NCBI GenBank assembly: GCA_038502055.1
Contig: JAXRKN010000044.1
Span: 10,685,501-10,749,500 of the forward strand
Origin: Tanytarsus gracilentus
Taxonomy: Eukaryota > Arthropoda > Insecta > Diptera > Chironomidae
Direction of reading: 5' to 3'
Length of the DNA stretch: 64,000 nucleotides
Both the position numbers and the translations under genes were made by a program. The notes beneath the pieces are model-generated. The model ran no database searches. It was not told the DNA's origin and saw only the letters and a list, made by a program, of their open reading frames with translations. Numbering within the stretch: position 1 is the first letter of the stretch; each line of letters begins with the position of its first letter. Positions 38,919-50,587 of this stretch are shown in pieces.

Positions 38919-39217
38919 ATGGCACTTAATTTGGAGGTAAGATTATAGTGATTGCAATCAACATCAAGTTACTTAATTAAATCAAGTTGAATTGTGTTTA
39001 AATTTAAAGTTGCGCAAAACTTTACGAAAATAAATTTAATTTGTTGTAAATAAAGCTTTATTTAGCTTTAGTTGTTGTGATTTCATTACTTATAAGTTCC
39101 ATATCATAGCTTTTTGATGCACCAATTGACACTTCAACATTACTGGATGATTCAACATTTTCTGATTGTTTGGTAAAGTCTTCTGATAAAAAGGAGTTTA
39201 TATATAATTTAATATAA
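38919..39217 (+). pseudogene. truncated BTB gene fragment (unit A)
   Basis: This fragment copies the first 18-bp coding exon (38919-38936, MALNLE) with its GTAAGA donor, the intron, and the start of exon 2 from 39110. Homology to the intact gene stops at the duplication edge (39200), inside the BTB domain after residues KKEF. The frame then runs through junction sequence and stops at 39215-39217, leaving about 41 codons. It has no complete domain. It is a by-product of the duplication; whether it is transcribed from the divergent promoter is unknown. Confidence 0.85.
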
Positions 39218-39459
39218 ATTTACTACCAGATGAACGAAATCTTATCCTCTCACTCCGTGGTGTATCATTTCTAAAAAAATACCACCAACAAATTAATGAC
39301 GACGACGGATTTCTTTTAGAGTCAAGAAACAAAAGAATTTTTTTCACTCCCTAATAAATTAAAGAATGGATGCACCTTGAGACCCACGTACGCATCGAGG
39401 GTACATTTCTGATCTCATTCAGATAAGCAGGGGCATTTTATCGCTCTATCATGTTGTGA

Positions 39460-39520
39460 TTATTGAGCTCACGATTTCTTAATTTTAAATGCCTTTATTT
39501 AAAAGATTTTCGATCTTGAC
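39460..39520 (-). terminator. candidate poly(A) signal for coiled-coil copy 2
   Basis: On the minus strand, past the predicted stop, AATAAA occurs in TTTAAATAAAGGCATTT near 39488-39504. The same sequence lies in unit A at about 35531-35547. In unit A the transposon separates it from the coding region by more than 1 kb, so that copy would have a much longer 3' UTR if it used this signal. Confidence 0.4.
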
Positions 39521-39619
39521 GAGTTATCAAAAAGTAATCTATAATTATTGGAAAATAATACAACATCAAAATATCAGCTACACATCGATGTAATTGCTTG
39601 ATGTTTTTGCGATGATTTG

Positions 39620-41596
39620 TTAGTTCAAAGTGACGTCGAACTAGAATTGTAAAAAAAATTAAAAGCTGAATATTAAATAAATTCAACTTACGTCTTGTGA
39701 AGTGTCAAGTTCAGAGTCCTCCATTCTAACATCTTCCGGATCCATGGTACTATCGAGATCATCGTTAATTACGGATTTGTAAGTGAAACGTCCAACTTGA
39801 GATGCTACTTTTTCGTAGAATGAATTAGCTTCTTCTACTGAGGATGCTGAAGATTGCTTTTGAGGAACAACTGGAGGTTTCTTGTTGACAGTTGATTTGA
39901 TCTTTGGTTGAGGATTATTTTTATTTGATGTAGGAGTCTTGATAACTGGAGCAGCAGCAGGAGTTTTCACGTTAACAGGCGGAGTCTTGATAACTGGAGC
40001 AGCTTTTGGCTGATAGTCAGTTTTAGTCGAAGTCTTAAGATTTTCCAAGTCCAATTTTGCTTTCTTGTTGGGTGAAACGTCCTTGTTGTCACTCTTTTGA
40101 GTAAACTTCTTCTTTCCAAGCTTAACAACGACTGGAGTTGCAACTTGTTTCTTCTGAGCTTCGATCGCATCTCGTTCAGCTTTATCTTTGAGTTCCTTAA
40201 CCTTCTCTTCTATCACGTTGATCAGCTGAAGCTTGCGATTTTCAAGCAAGATGATTTTAGTTTCCACGTCGTTGACGAATTTGAGTTTTTCCCTCTTCGT
40301 TTCATCAATTTTTTCCATAAGATGACGAGCTTCCTCCATCTTATCCATCTCGAGTTCAACAAGTTGTGACATTTCACTCTTAAGCTGTGAGTTTTTATCT
40401 TCAAGTTCGCCATTTTCCATTTGCTCGCTTAATTTTGAAACTTTGTTCTTTAACTCGTTCAAAACCGTGTGATAAGCATCGATGTCAGATGAGATTGACA
40501 TGTTATCAACCTTGAGTTGCATATACTTTCCCTTCTCTTGTTGGTAGTAGTCACTATTAACAATTTCATCAAATCTCTCGTCAGCTTCAATCTCGGAAAA
40601 TGAATTCTTCTTCTGAAGCAGTGCATGAGTGTTATCATCAATCGTTTGAATCTTATCGCAATAAATTTTGTGATCATTATCGAGCTCATTGATTTTATCA
40701 TTGGTCATATTGTAGACGTTTTCCAATGCCTCAATATTATCCTCTTCTTCGGTAATATCAGTGTAAACGACCTTAAGATCCTCACTGATAGCGTCCGTTG
40801 CAACTTCGATAGCTGGAATAACATTAGTTTCCAACTCTTGAATATCCTCATTAATCTCATGACACAACTCAATACTCTTCTTCGTCATTTCAATTTCCTT
40901 AATGATCCCTTCGCATTCTTCATTTTTCGCTTCAATTATACCCAGCAAGTCCTTTTCATTGTGATAGCAATCTCGAGTGAGTGAATTTGTTACTTGAATT
41001 TCACTCTCATAAGCTTTAATAACTTTATTGTGCTCGTTTTGCAATGCGGCCTTAATCTTCGGAATTTCATCATATTTGCGGTTTATCTCCAAGAAATCCT
41101 CAAAGCTCTTATCGACTTTAGGTTCATATCGCTTCTTATACTTTCTTTCGATCAAATTGAGTCGCTCATCTACTTGTTCTCGCATGTTTGAGATGTACTT
41201 GCAATAGCTCATTGTCTTTGAGAGGAAATCATTGTGCTCGACGAGATAGTCTTCCATTTCCTTAAACATTTTTAATTTATTTAGAAATAATTTTTACTCC
41301 TGGATCTCAAAGTTGGTAAACAAAAGATCCAGTAGGAATAAATTTGAAAAAACATGCAATTTTACCTGAATTTCTGCATTGAGATTGTCTTCATATTGCT
41401 CATATTCATCAAGTCGAGGATATTCCATTGATATGATTTCGAAAATAAGCGCATTATTTTCTTCAAGTTTGGAAAAATTCATCGTGTCATATTTCTTGGC
41501 CAAAGCGTAAAATTTCGTGAGATCAATTGAATCCTTTACGATATTATCGTGCATTAAAAGTTTATCTATCGATTACAAGTAAATTTAACTTACCAT
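39620..41596 (-). CDS. long coiled-coil protein of unknown function, copy 2 (intact)
   Basis: Proposed exons: 41596-41594 (ATG only, followed by GTAAGT), 41533-41366 (56 codons), 41260-39692 (523 codons) and 39640-39620 (FDVTLN, stop), giving 586 aa. The exon-2 donor is CAG-GTAAAA. The last intron is 51 bp (GTAAGT to TTCTAG); without it the frame reads two more codons to a TGA at 39683. Acceptors ending AAAG and TTTAAG are weak, so the 5' structure is tentative. Alternative starts are a Met in exon 2 (41554) or one in the long frame (41269). The protein is acidic and heptad-rich over roughly residues 60-440, followed by a Lys-rich stretch (KLGKKKFTQK; SPNKKAK, possibly a nuclear signal) and a Pro/Lys tail with repeats of APVIKTP. 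It resembles cytoskeletal or kinetochore coiled-coil proteins in form only; no family was recognised. Confidence 0.75.
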
Positions 41597-41805
41597 AGTT
41601 GCAATTATTGCTTGAATTAATGAAATTAAAATTTTTAAATGTTTTCCCACGTTTTTATTTATGTTTTTTTGTCAACGTATTTATTTTGTTTGAATTTCCC
41701 GATTAAGTTTTCAACGTATTTTTTCAAAACAAAAATTTTGTCAATAAGATTCAAAATTAAATCAAATTAAATTTATTGCATTTAAAAAGACTTAATTACC
41801 GCAAA
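41597..41805. promoter_or_regulatory. divergent promoter between coiled-coil and BTB genes
   Basis: Only 209 bp separate the predicted start codons of the minus-strand coiled-coil gene and the plus-strand BTB gene, so their promoters overlap or are shared. Both genes open with a very short first coding exon (1 and 6 codons) followed by GTAAG donors. The sequence is AT-rich without an obvious TATA box. Co-expression is inferred from this layout. Confidence 0.6.
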
Positions 41806-42683
41806 ATGGCACTTAATTTGGAGGTAAGATTATGGTGATTGCAATCAATATCAAGTTACTTAATTAAATCAAGTTGAATTGTGTTTAAATTTTAAGTTGC
41901 GCAAAACTTTACGAAAATAAATTTAATTTGTTGTAAATAAGCTTTATTTAGCTTTAGTTGTTGTGATTTCACTCCTTATAAGTTCCATATCATAGCTTTT
42001 TGATGCACCATATGACACTTCAACATTACTGGATGATTCAACATTTTCTGATTGTTTGGTAAAGTCTTCTGATAAAAAGGAGTTTAAGCTTCATCGCCTG
42101 ATTCTCGCACAAGCAAGTGTGTGCTTTAAAAATATGTTGACCACGGATATGATTGAAAGCGCAACAAAAACTATTCAGTTATCGGAAAATTCAAAAATTC
42201 TTGGAAATCTTTTTGACTTGATCTATAAGCGAAAATGCAATGGCGACGTCGAAGATTTCTTTGATCTAATTATCACAACTGAAAAATATCTCATGTTGGG
42301 TCTCAACTTTAAATGTCACGAAACGCTATCTGAGGCAATCGACTGCGATAACGCCGTTAAAATTCTGATTTTTGCTCATCAAAATGATATGACAACTTTG
42401 AAGGAACTATCGTTAGAGTTCATTAAAACGTAAGTTTAAATTAAAACAATTTAAAATTTAATTATAACGCGATATATTTGATTTCAGCCATTTCGAGATC
42501 ATCCGAAGCTCATCTGACTGGGAACTGCTGACTGAACATCTTGAAATGCTCAATTTGGCTGTGGACGCTTACATCGAGCTTTTCAAGAAGAATTCGCAGG
42601 ATTTGGACGTTTTGCGAACTTTACATTCTAAGAAAGTTGTGCTTAAAACTGCACCAAACGGATCATTCTTTTTCAAGAGATAA
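41806..42683 (+). CDS. BTB/POZ domain protein
   Basis: Three coding exons: 41806-41823 (MALNLE), 41996-42429 and 42488-42683, giving 215 aa with all phases consistent. Introns are 172 bp (GTAAGA to CATAG) and 58 bp (GTAAGT to TTTCAG). A BTB/POZ domain covers about residues 20-120, recognised by STFSDCLVKSS, then KEFKLHRLILAQASVCFKNML, the usual strand then helix with the conserved LH and the phrase LA-x-S-x-x-F. A BACK-like helical segment follows (about 125-190, including NAVKILIFAHQND). There is no Kelch, MATH or zinc-finger domain. BTB proteins dimerise and often act as Cullin-3 adaptors or in transcription; which applies here is unknown. The 5' part was copied into unit A as a fragment. 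Confidence 0.85.
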
Positions 42684-42732
42684 AGTTTTTCAACGGGAGG
42701 ATGGAAATCTATTTATCATCTCATAAGTCGCT

Positions 42733-42738
42733 AATAAA
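42733..42738 (+). terminator. poly(A) signal of the BTB gene
   Basis: AATAAA begins 50 bases after the BTB stop codon, at a typical distance. Confidence 0.55.
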
Positions 42739-45700
42739 ACATACATTAAAACTTATAATTCAATATAATTATTTAAAAACTTTATATTCAACTCCACAAA
42801 TTTCCTTATATTCTACACACATGTTTTAGTAAATTGAATCACGTTAGAAGTTAAAACGAAGAAAGCAAAAAATTTGCATATTCTACAAAATGCAAAGATG
42901 ATTGACTGCACATCCATCAATCAAAAAAGATGTGAAAAAACTCAATCGAGTCCACGTGACTACCGGTTATTTGCAAATCATACCTTAAGGCATGCAAGAG
43001 AAATAAAAAAATTCAATCTTCACGTGATGATTTTATTATCGACACATTTGCTTGAGCTTGCGTGATGAGCATTCTTAAACGCTTATAAACGGCAACATCA
43101 ATGGATAATAAAATAGCAAAAAAAAAACAATCTGCAAAATTATCCCTAAATGATCTAAAATTAACGCTCACAAAAAAGTGCTTGGTGAGTTGTAAAAAAA
43201 AATCACACCATGTTCGTTGGGCTTCCGCATTATTGTGGAAAGAAGTAAAAACTAGTTCTTGCGATGTTCATAAAGATGCTGGAGGAGAGGAAGAAAAATG
43301 TTGGATGCTAACTGAATTTTTAAATCCTCAATATATTTCCAAATTAAAATTTAGGGGATCTAAGGTTGGTTCAGGAAAATGATTCTGTCGAAGAATGATT
43401 TTAAAAGAAATTAAATTTTTAAATTGTAGAGTTACCATCAGTGCTTTCGATTAAAATCCAGAAAAATCAGGAAAGCTAGCTTGAATTTTTCTCACTCTAA
43501 AACATTTTATGTCTAATCCTCGATCGCAATAAAAAGCAAGCACCTCGCTCCTATTAACTTTTTTCTCACTTCAATTGCTATGATGTAATTTATCAAGCAC
43601 AACTGAAATGTCTGTTAACAAGCATAGACCTTTATGTGTGAATATAGGTAGAGAGTCGAGTCAGGTCAGTGTGCATGAGAAACAGAGCGGACTAATAATT
43701 TATCACACATTATCGATGTTATTTTTATATATTTTAAAAAAAAGAGTGTATATGCACACAGTTCATGATCATGGGGTGCAATAAGCGAGAATTGTGTTAT
43801 AATTTGTTATTAGTCATGTTCGTTAGCTAGGTATGGGTTTTTATAACCGGAGCACATTATCAGTGAGAAATACTTTAAACGGCTATAAAGCAATAAAAAG
43901 TCGGAAAAGTGCTTCTACATTCATAATAACAATTTTTTTCCATGGAACTCCAACGCGCGCACTACTTTTAATATAGACGCACATTTTTTTAAGTCTTTGT
44001 GTTCTCACCCGAAAACGATGATTATGACTTTTTACCTTGAAAACTGTAAAGGTGTGATTTCCACGAGAGACTCACTGACTGAGTGCATCATAAAAGAGAA
44101 GCGATGAAGATTTATTTTCACGCCTGCACTCGTACGTCTATCATATCGCACGAAAAAATGTGCCTCATAATGACTTGAATTTAACAAACATTTACCGACT
44201 TTCAAACTCGTTCGAAATGTCAACTCTTTTATTATTCTTTTAAAGACTTTAGTGCTTCATGGAATTTGTGCATTTTGTTTATTTTAGTGGAAGTGCTAGA
44301 CAGTGTGACTTCATGAGAACATCAGAGAAGTTTTAATCATAAATGTCGAGATGAAATTTGTAGCACTCAGAATTATTCAGAATAAAAATTAAGGATAGAA
44401 AAAATATTTTTCTAAATTTTAATTAAACAATCACCTTGAAACCTTAAAAGCTTCTAAACTTCTTCGACAGAGTTCAACCAGAAAAATTCTTATCATTAAT
44501 TGATCGCCACTCGACACTCGAGACCCAGAATACCACGTAGCGAGTGAGCAATTAAAGTAACGACCAGTAAAGGTGGCTGATGAAATTATTTTTCTTCCAC
44601 CTGTCTTTTTCCACTAAGATTCATGAGATCTAATCTTTTGTTTCGCATCGACACCCGAAAGAAATTCTTAGAGAAAATGAAAATAAATCTAGTAGGAACA
44701 TATCACATGCAGTGCGCGCAGTGCTGAAGAATAAAGTGTTGATTTTTTAGTGCTGTCGAGGAGAAGGAGAAGAAGAAAAATAATTAATTTCATCGCATTA
44801 TTTCGTGAAATGAGGTAACAATAGGGAGTCTTATAGTTGAGTTGGATGTGCGTAATAAGTTTGAATATCAACACCAGGCAAGCCATTTTTCTATTTAATA
44901 TCTTCTAGGGGTTCAACTCAAATCTATTTCAAATGTATATTTAAAAAAGTTTAGTAACCCTAGTGTTGCACCCCTCTCATTTGATCCTCAATCGTTGAGA
45001 CATTTAGATAATTCAACAAACCCTCCGATGAACATCATTATTAAAAACTGCTGTGGTATAAATTTCACAATGCATTAGCCACATTTCAACGAGCACAAAC
45101 CAAAATTTAGGGAGAAGCTCGACTTCCATGTGAACATTCACATGCTCACTGGCAGCCACAGTTAGTGCTTAAATTAAGCCAACGAGAGGGGATTACAATC
45201 ACTCTCACATTTTTTAACACATAATTTAAATAAATAATGTCCAGCCAACCGCGTGCACACGCATAAAAATGGCAGCAGAAGTGGAAAAATTCGAGCAGTT
45301 TCATTTTCATGCCATGCTGCCTTTTAATGTTAAGTAGGGGAATAATTAGAATAACAAATTTTTAATGGTCGCGATGAGAAAAACCCAGCAAGAAATTTTT
45401 TATAGTTTATGAAACATTTTTAAAATCTAATTTTTAGTTTATTTTTTTGAACTTGTAAAAATTTCTAAAAAGGTTTTTGGAATTTCCAATTTCTATCCTC
45501 GTTATCCATTTTTAATTTTTTTTATTTCCACATCACGACAGTTAACATTAAAAATCCACACCGAGTAATAGCTAACGAGTGACCATTTTCTCACCTGCAC
45601 GACAAGTGAGAGATAGACAGATAATAATGAACATTTCAACTAAATTAATTTGCCTACTTTATGGCTGCCTACAAAGCAGCATTCTATCAAGGGAGAGAAT

Positions 45701-46920
45701 TATTTTTATCGCAATAAAGTCATTGCCATTTGGTTGAAGAGAGCGTGAAATATTTTGATAGTCATGAGGATAATTTAATTCAATAAAAGAGTGGATAATT
45801 ACACGCCATAGCGAAAAAAAACTCAAAAAACTTTTTTTATGAGCTGGCTGAATTAATTTAAAATTATGAGACAGAGTGTGATGATAAATTCACTTAATTA
45901 TCGAATATTAATTTCAGGAGAAAAAAATTATCAAATTTCAACCTTTCAAGAATGCATTTAATGGACGGTCATTTGTTGGCGTTTCGTGGCTATAAATTTT
46001 ACAGGAAATATTTTTAAAGGAGGCGATGACTGAAGAAATTGAAAGTGGATTCTAAACTGATTTAATAAATTTTGTAAGTATGTTGAAAATCTTTTTTAAA
46101 AAACCACAAGTAAAATTTCCGTAAGTGATTCACTAATTCAATTTTCTCATGATGACCGCCTATAATTACGAGCGAATATACTTTAATTTGTGGTTTAGCT
46201 ACTGACTGAGGCAATAATGTGCCTTCTTTTTCTTTCTTCTCTCGAACTCAACTACAATTTCATGAGAATCATGAACATATTTTTTTCATCACAGCTCTAA
46301 CGGTGGGCTTGATTGCTGTTTATCCATGTTTTTAATTCCCCAAACCTAACGGCATCATCGGAGAAATATGATTGAGGTTTCTGCCTTCTTTCTCTTTATT
46401 TATATCTCACTCTTTACACACATTGATGGATTTGTCTTTAAATGGTCATGGCAAGAAGAAGGAACGGAATGATGAGAAAGAGCGACCGTCGATTTGAAAC
46501 ATTGTAGCAACTTCTTTGCAGAGAGAAGCGTGCAATTAAAAAATCATTAAAATGTTCATAATCCACACATTCCAATTTTATGCTACCCTTGAAAAAGAAT
46601 ATTGGACTCACGATGCGGTGTGTTTTCATGTGAAATTGCCTGCAAAAAAAATACGGAGGCACGTTTGAGAATCCCACAGAATGATTTTTTTCTGTTGAGT
46701 ATTTTTCAATATCATAAAACGAGAGAATATTGCGAGAAAACCCCTTTTCTGTATAGAACTTCTTATTGTTTCCATTTATGAAAAATTGGCTTCTCTAAAA
46801 TCATAAAAAAATAATTTTTGGAATGGGTCATTTGGAGCCCTGTTAGAAAAATATGTAGAAAATAATGTTAATAAAGATTTAAATTTTTTCAAGGTCTCTA
46901 AAAAATTAATGCATAAAACC

Positions 46921-47008
46921 GGATTAATAAACGTTTAATCCAAGATTAACAAACTTTTAATCTAGGATTAATAAACGTTTAATCCAAGATTAACAAACTT
47001 TTAATCCA
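46921..47008. repeat. four 22-bp tandem units with GGATTA/TAATCC ends
   Basis: Units 1 and 3 read GGATTAATAAACGTTTAATC plus CA. Units 2 and 4 read AGATTAACAAACTTTTAATC plus TA or CA. The pair repeats with a 44-bp period and one mismatch. Each unit is an imperfect palindrome, so ATTA/TAAT cores occur at both ends. TAATCC is the known preferred site of K50 homeodomain proteins (Bicoid, Orthodenticle and Goosecoid type). The array is about 3.6 kb 3' of odd. Binding is inferred. Confidence 0.85.
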
Positions 47009-48561
47009 GGATAAATTTTTTGACCTCTGAAAATTTAAAAAGAGAACATGATGGAAAATGAAACTTGTAGTATTTAAAAAACTCTTAACTCAGCTAATCG
47101 ATGCTTACGAATGTGTACTTTTAAACACTGGAGAACTTAAAAAATATTTTAATAATTCTCAATAAATTTTCCAACTGGTTGAGCTCACCAAAAAAGGGAA
47201 AATTATAATAAAATAATATGTAAAGCATATAATTTACTATTTAAAAATTATAAACAGAAGAACGAGCATGAAGATGCGACCATAAATTTTCGTCCATAAT
47301 TCTTCTTGATTTTCACGGGGCATGGCGAGCGAGAGACAATCCTCCTTTTAATGTCCCGTAAACCGCGGTAGATTTTAAAGATAGAATACTTCTCAGGCTC
47401 TCGAGAGTGAGAGAGAGCGCAAGCAGTTAATGCGTGTGTTATATGTGTATATAATTTAGGCGCCGGCGGGCTTTCAACTCGGATAAGACATTAATCGTGT
47501 TTAAGCGCTTTTTTATGCTCTCACAGAGATTTTGTTGCTTGGTGACCCGCCTATGGGGCAAACTTAATATTTTCATCTATTTGTGAGTCATTTCTCTCTC
47601 ATCTGAGTGCACAACAAAATGAAATTAGCTTCCGACACCTACCTATTATTTTTTCATATTGCCCCTCATCATTCTGCAGCATTTTGGTGATTTCGTGCGA
47701 AATTCATCTTCTCATGATTGAGATGATTATGCGCGAAAATGTGTATCACGAAGATGTGGTTTGATAAAGAAGTAAATCACAGAAAGTTATTTTTAAAGAC
47801 ATTAATTGGCTTTTTTGCGATTTAGAGCAGAAAATAATAAATTTTTAGTTCCAACAATAAAAATTTAAACTGTTTTTAAAAAATACTTTAAAAGTTCCTA
47901 TAAAAATAATTAAATTAAAAGTTTTCAGATCTATATCATCCCTCGCATGCTAATCACATGCCAAATTCGATCCATTGAGCATCGTTTAAGAGCGAGAGAG
48001 AGACATGCAAAGTCATGGTAAATTTTCAAAAGCATGCCTTTAATTTTAGTGCTGTGGATAGTGGGCGAAGAGAGCCATGCAAGATAATCAGAGACAATTA
48101 TGGAAAGCGAGCCGCCGCAACGCTCTTTTTTGGGACTATCAAAATAGACACACAGACACACAACATGATTGATTTATAAAATTAACTAAAGAACGATTAA
48201 ATTATTAGCACGCAATTTGCCGTGGTCTCGAACATTTGTGTCTCAAATTTTCTTCTCAATCTCTCATTTAATCATACGTTGGACGAATTTAGATTTTTTT
48301 CATAAAAAATCCCGCGAAAAAGAGAGAATTTTTATATGTGATGCACTTTGATTGATTGCAACAGCTCTAATTCGAATGTAATTGATCTCGATTTTCAATT
48401 CCAGTGAAATAAAAATTGATTTTAATTGAAAGCAATTTTTTCATCTCTTTCAAAAAATTTTCTAAGACAGTAAAATTTGAATTCCCTTAAGAAAATTAAA
48501 AACCGAAGAAATATCAATCATTTCTAATTGTGGGTTTTGTAGTCCATCAATAATCGAGCTG

Positions 48562-48604
48562 AGGAAGGCATGAGAGAGAGAGAGAGAGAGAATTATGCCT
48601 TCCT
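48562..48604. repeat. GA microsatellite inside a 10-bp inverted repeat
   Basis: AGGAAGGCAT (48562-48571) and ATGCCTTCCT (48595-48604) are perfect reverse complements enclosing about 23 bases, mostly pure GA repeat. Outer bases CTAATTG (about 48523) and CAATTAG (about 48606) are also complementary, extending a nested stem. Confidence 0.75.
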
Positions 48605-50587
48605 GCAATTAGGAATCGAAGAAAAAGGTCTTCGATATTTTTTTGATCGTCCTCCTGAAAATGCCACCAGAAGAAGTTTTTTTTGAGTCATAACTATGAA
48701 TTAAATTATTAACAAAATCAATAGGAAAAATTTAACCGGAGAATTTTTAAAGACGTCCGCAAGATGTTGAATTTTTTGTTTGGAAATTAAATAATTTATT
48801 GAGAGTGACATGAAAATTGCGTTTTAAGATTAAATTATTAAGTTTTCAAGAATAAAACATTGGAAATTTTATAATTTTTTAAGTGATTTAATTAGGTTTA
48901 AAATTGTTAATATAAATTGAATAAAAAATATAGTTCGAATCTTAAGTTTAAAATCAAATGAATTTCCTATTCCTTTTTTCCTTTACAATTTTTTGATCGT
49001 TTCTTCAATTTTTAAACGATTTTTGTTACAACTTAAATCTACTCCAGATCTTCAATTTCCCAATAAAACCTTCATCAGCCACACTTAGCTTACTCAATAA
49101 CATTTTATTGCACTCTCAACGACTTCTCATCGTCTTGAAAAGTGCACATTCACTGTAATTTATAATTTAGAGATAATGAACTCTTAAAGATTTCACTAGC
49201 CAACCACGTGCGGTAAAATTTTAACAAATCGTAATTAGCAGCGATAATCAGCGAACCTTAATTACCCAATTCAAGATAATTTTTTTGCTTTACTCTTTTT
49301 TAATTCGGTAAACACAAAAAATGTACATCAAGAGGCACCGAAGTAATTATCGATAAAAAATATATTGGAAACTCGAACGGTAGCAATTAAGTTTTTATGC
49401 CGACAATTTTTTTGTCACTTATCGGAGACGACAGAAATTTTTTCGAGTGTATTGCCTTTTTTGTGGCGAAAATGATTAATTTCTGGTTTAATTCGGAAGG
49501 CAAGCAAAAAAAAATAAGAGCATAAAAATTTCGGATTATTTCTGTAAAAAAATTTTAAAACAAAAAATTAAACAGTAATAAATTCCACACCTTTGTCTCA
49601 ACTCTAAGACATTAGCTCACATGTTTGAGTCGCAGTCGTCACATGAGGTATGAAGGTCAAAATTAACAGAAAAAAAGCTGAAAACCACTGAAATTTGAAT
49701 CCCTTCCAGATTAATACACTTTTTTTAGGCGCGCTTGCATGTCATTACGTCATTAGTCGGCGACCTAAAATAAATTATTTGTAAACGAGTCGGTAATTTA
49801 ATATTTTTCCATCATATATATGTAGAGACATTTATTCAATCATAATTGGCTCGAAATAAAATTCTTCTCACTAAATATTTTACACTTATAGTTTTTATAT
49901 TTACAAAAAAAAGCTTAAAATCTAAATTAATTTAAGTAACATTTTCTGCTTATTAAATTTACATTTTAAAATATATATTTAAGGGAGCTCTCATCGTTTT
50001 TTAAGGGGGCTACATGCATTCGATCGCGTGTCACTTTTGAGATCAGGATAAATACACACAAAAAAATATTTAAACAAAATAAATTTGGTCACTTTTGGCT
50101 GATTAAGTTATAAAACTTATGCAAATTAAATTCATCGTTTTTTGTCATTAAGTAAATTTGAATTAATCAATTAACAATTAATATCAGTCTTCTGCTAATT
50201 GAATTTATAAATTATGAAGCACGCATAAATTTTCTCATCAGTGGGTCGGTGTGAAATTAAATCGAGAGATTAGTGAGGATTTAAAAATATTTTTTCCTAC
50301 AATTGACATCGAAATATTTTTTTTCCACATTAATTTTTCTAACAAATATTTTTTTCGGGGCATAATTGCCACACGTCTTTTTTTAGGTAACAACAATAAT
50401 CTTCTTTTTGTGCCCTCCACACTCACTTCACCACATCTTCTTCGTATTCTCTCATGCTAAAAAAGGAACATCAATTCAATTTCTTCGTCTTGTTTTCACT
50501 TCATTTCGTTTCTCTCTCTCCCTTCGTGCCAGCCTTTGAAAGAGAGATCCATCGATGATGTTTAAGATACTTTTTTTCGTGTGTCAT

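Larger units (their letters stand above)
35254..42086. repeat. tandem segmental duplication, two units
   Basis: Unit A (35254-39200) and unit B (39211-42086) are near-identical and in the same orientation, joined by about 10 unmatched bases (TATATAATTT, 39201-39210). Unit A is longer because of a 1063-bp transposon plus its 10-bp target duplication; otherwise each unit is about 2.87 kb. Each contains a coiled-coil gene on minus, a 209-bp divergent spacer and the 5' end of a BTB gene on plus. Unit B continues into the intact BTB gene, so the right-hand end is the original arrangement and unit A's right edge is the new junction. In the long coding exon about 12 of 1569 bases differ. Confidence 0.95.
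42684..50587. other. intergenic between BTB gene and odd, no supportable gene
   Basis: No domain-bearing frame was found. A 93-codon ATG frame at 43101-43382 (plus; ends KLKFRGSKVGSGK) is Lys/Cys-rich and unrecognised; it might be a small gene but has no support. Notable items are a 22-bp repeat array at 46921-47008, a GA microsatellite hairpin at 48562-48604 and a B-box-like motif at 48932-48942. The stretch lies 3' of odd and may contain its 3' UTR and enhancers. Confidence 0.5.

Noticed and set aside
43101..43382. 93-codon ATG frame after the BTB gene
   Set aside because: Unrecognised and without promoter, poly(A) or homology support; noted in the intergenic entry but not called.
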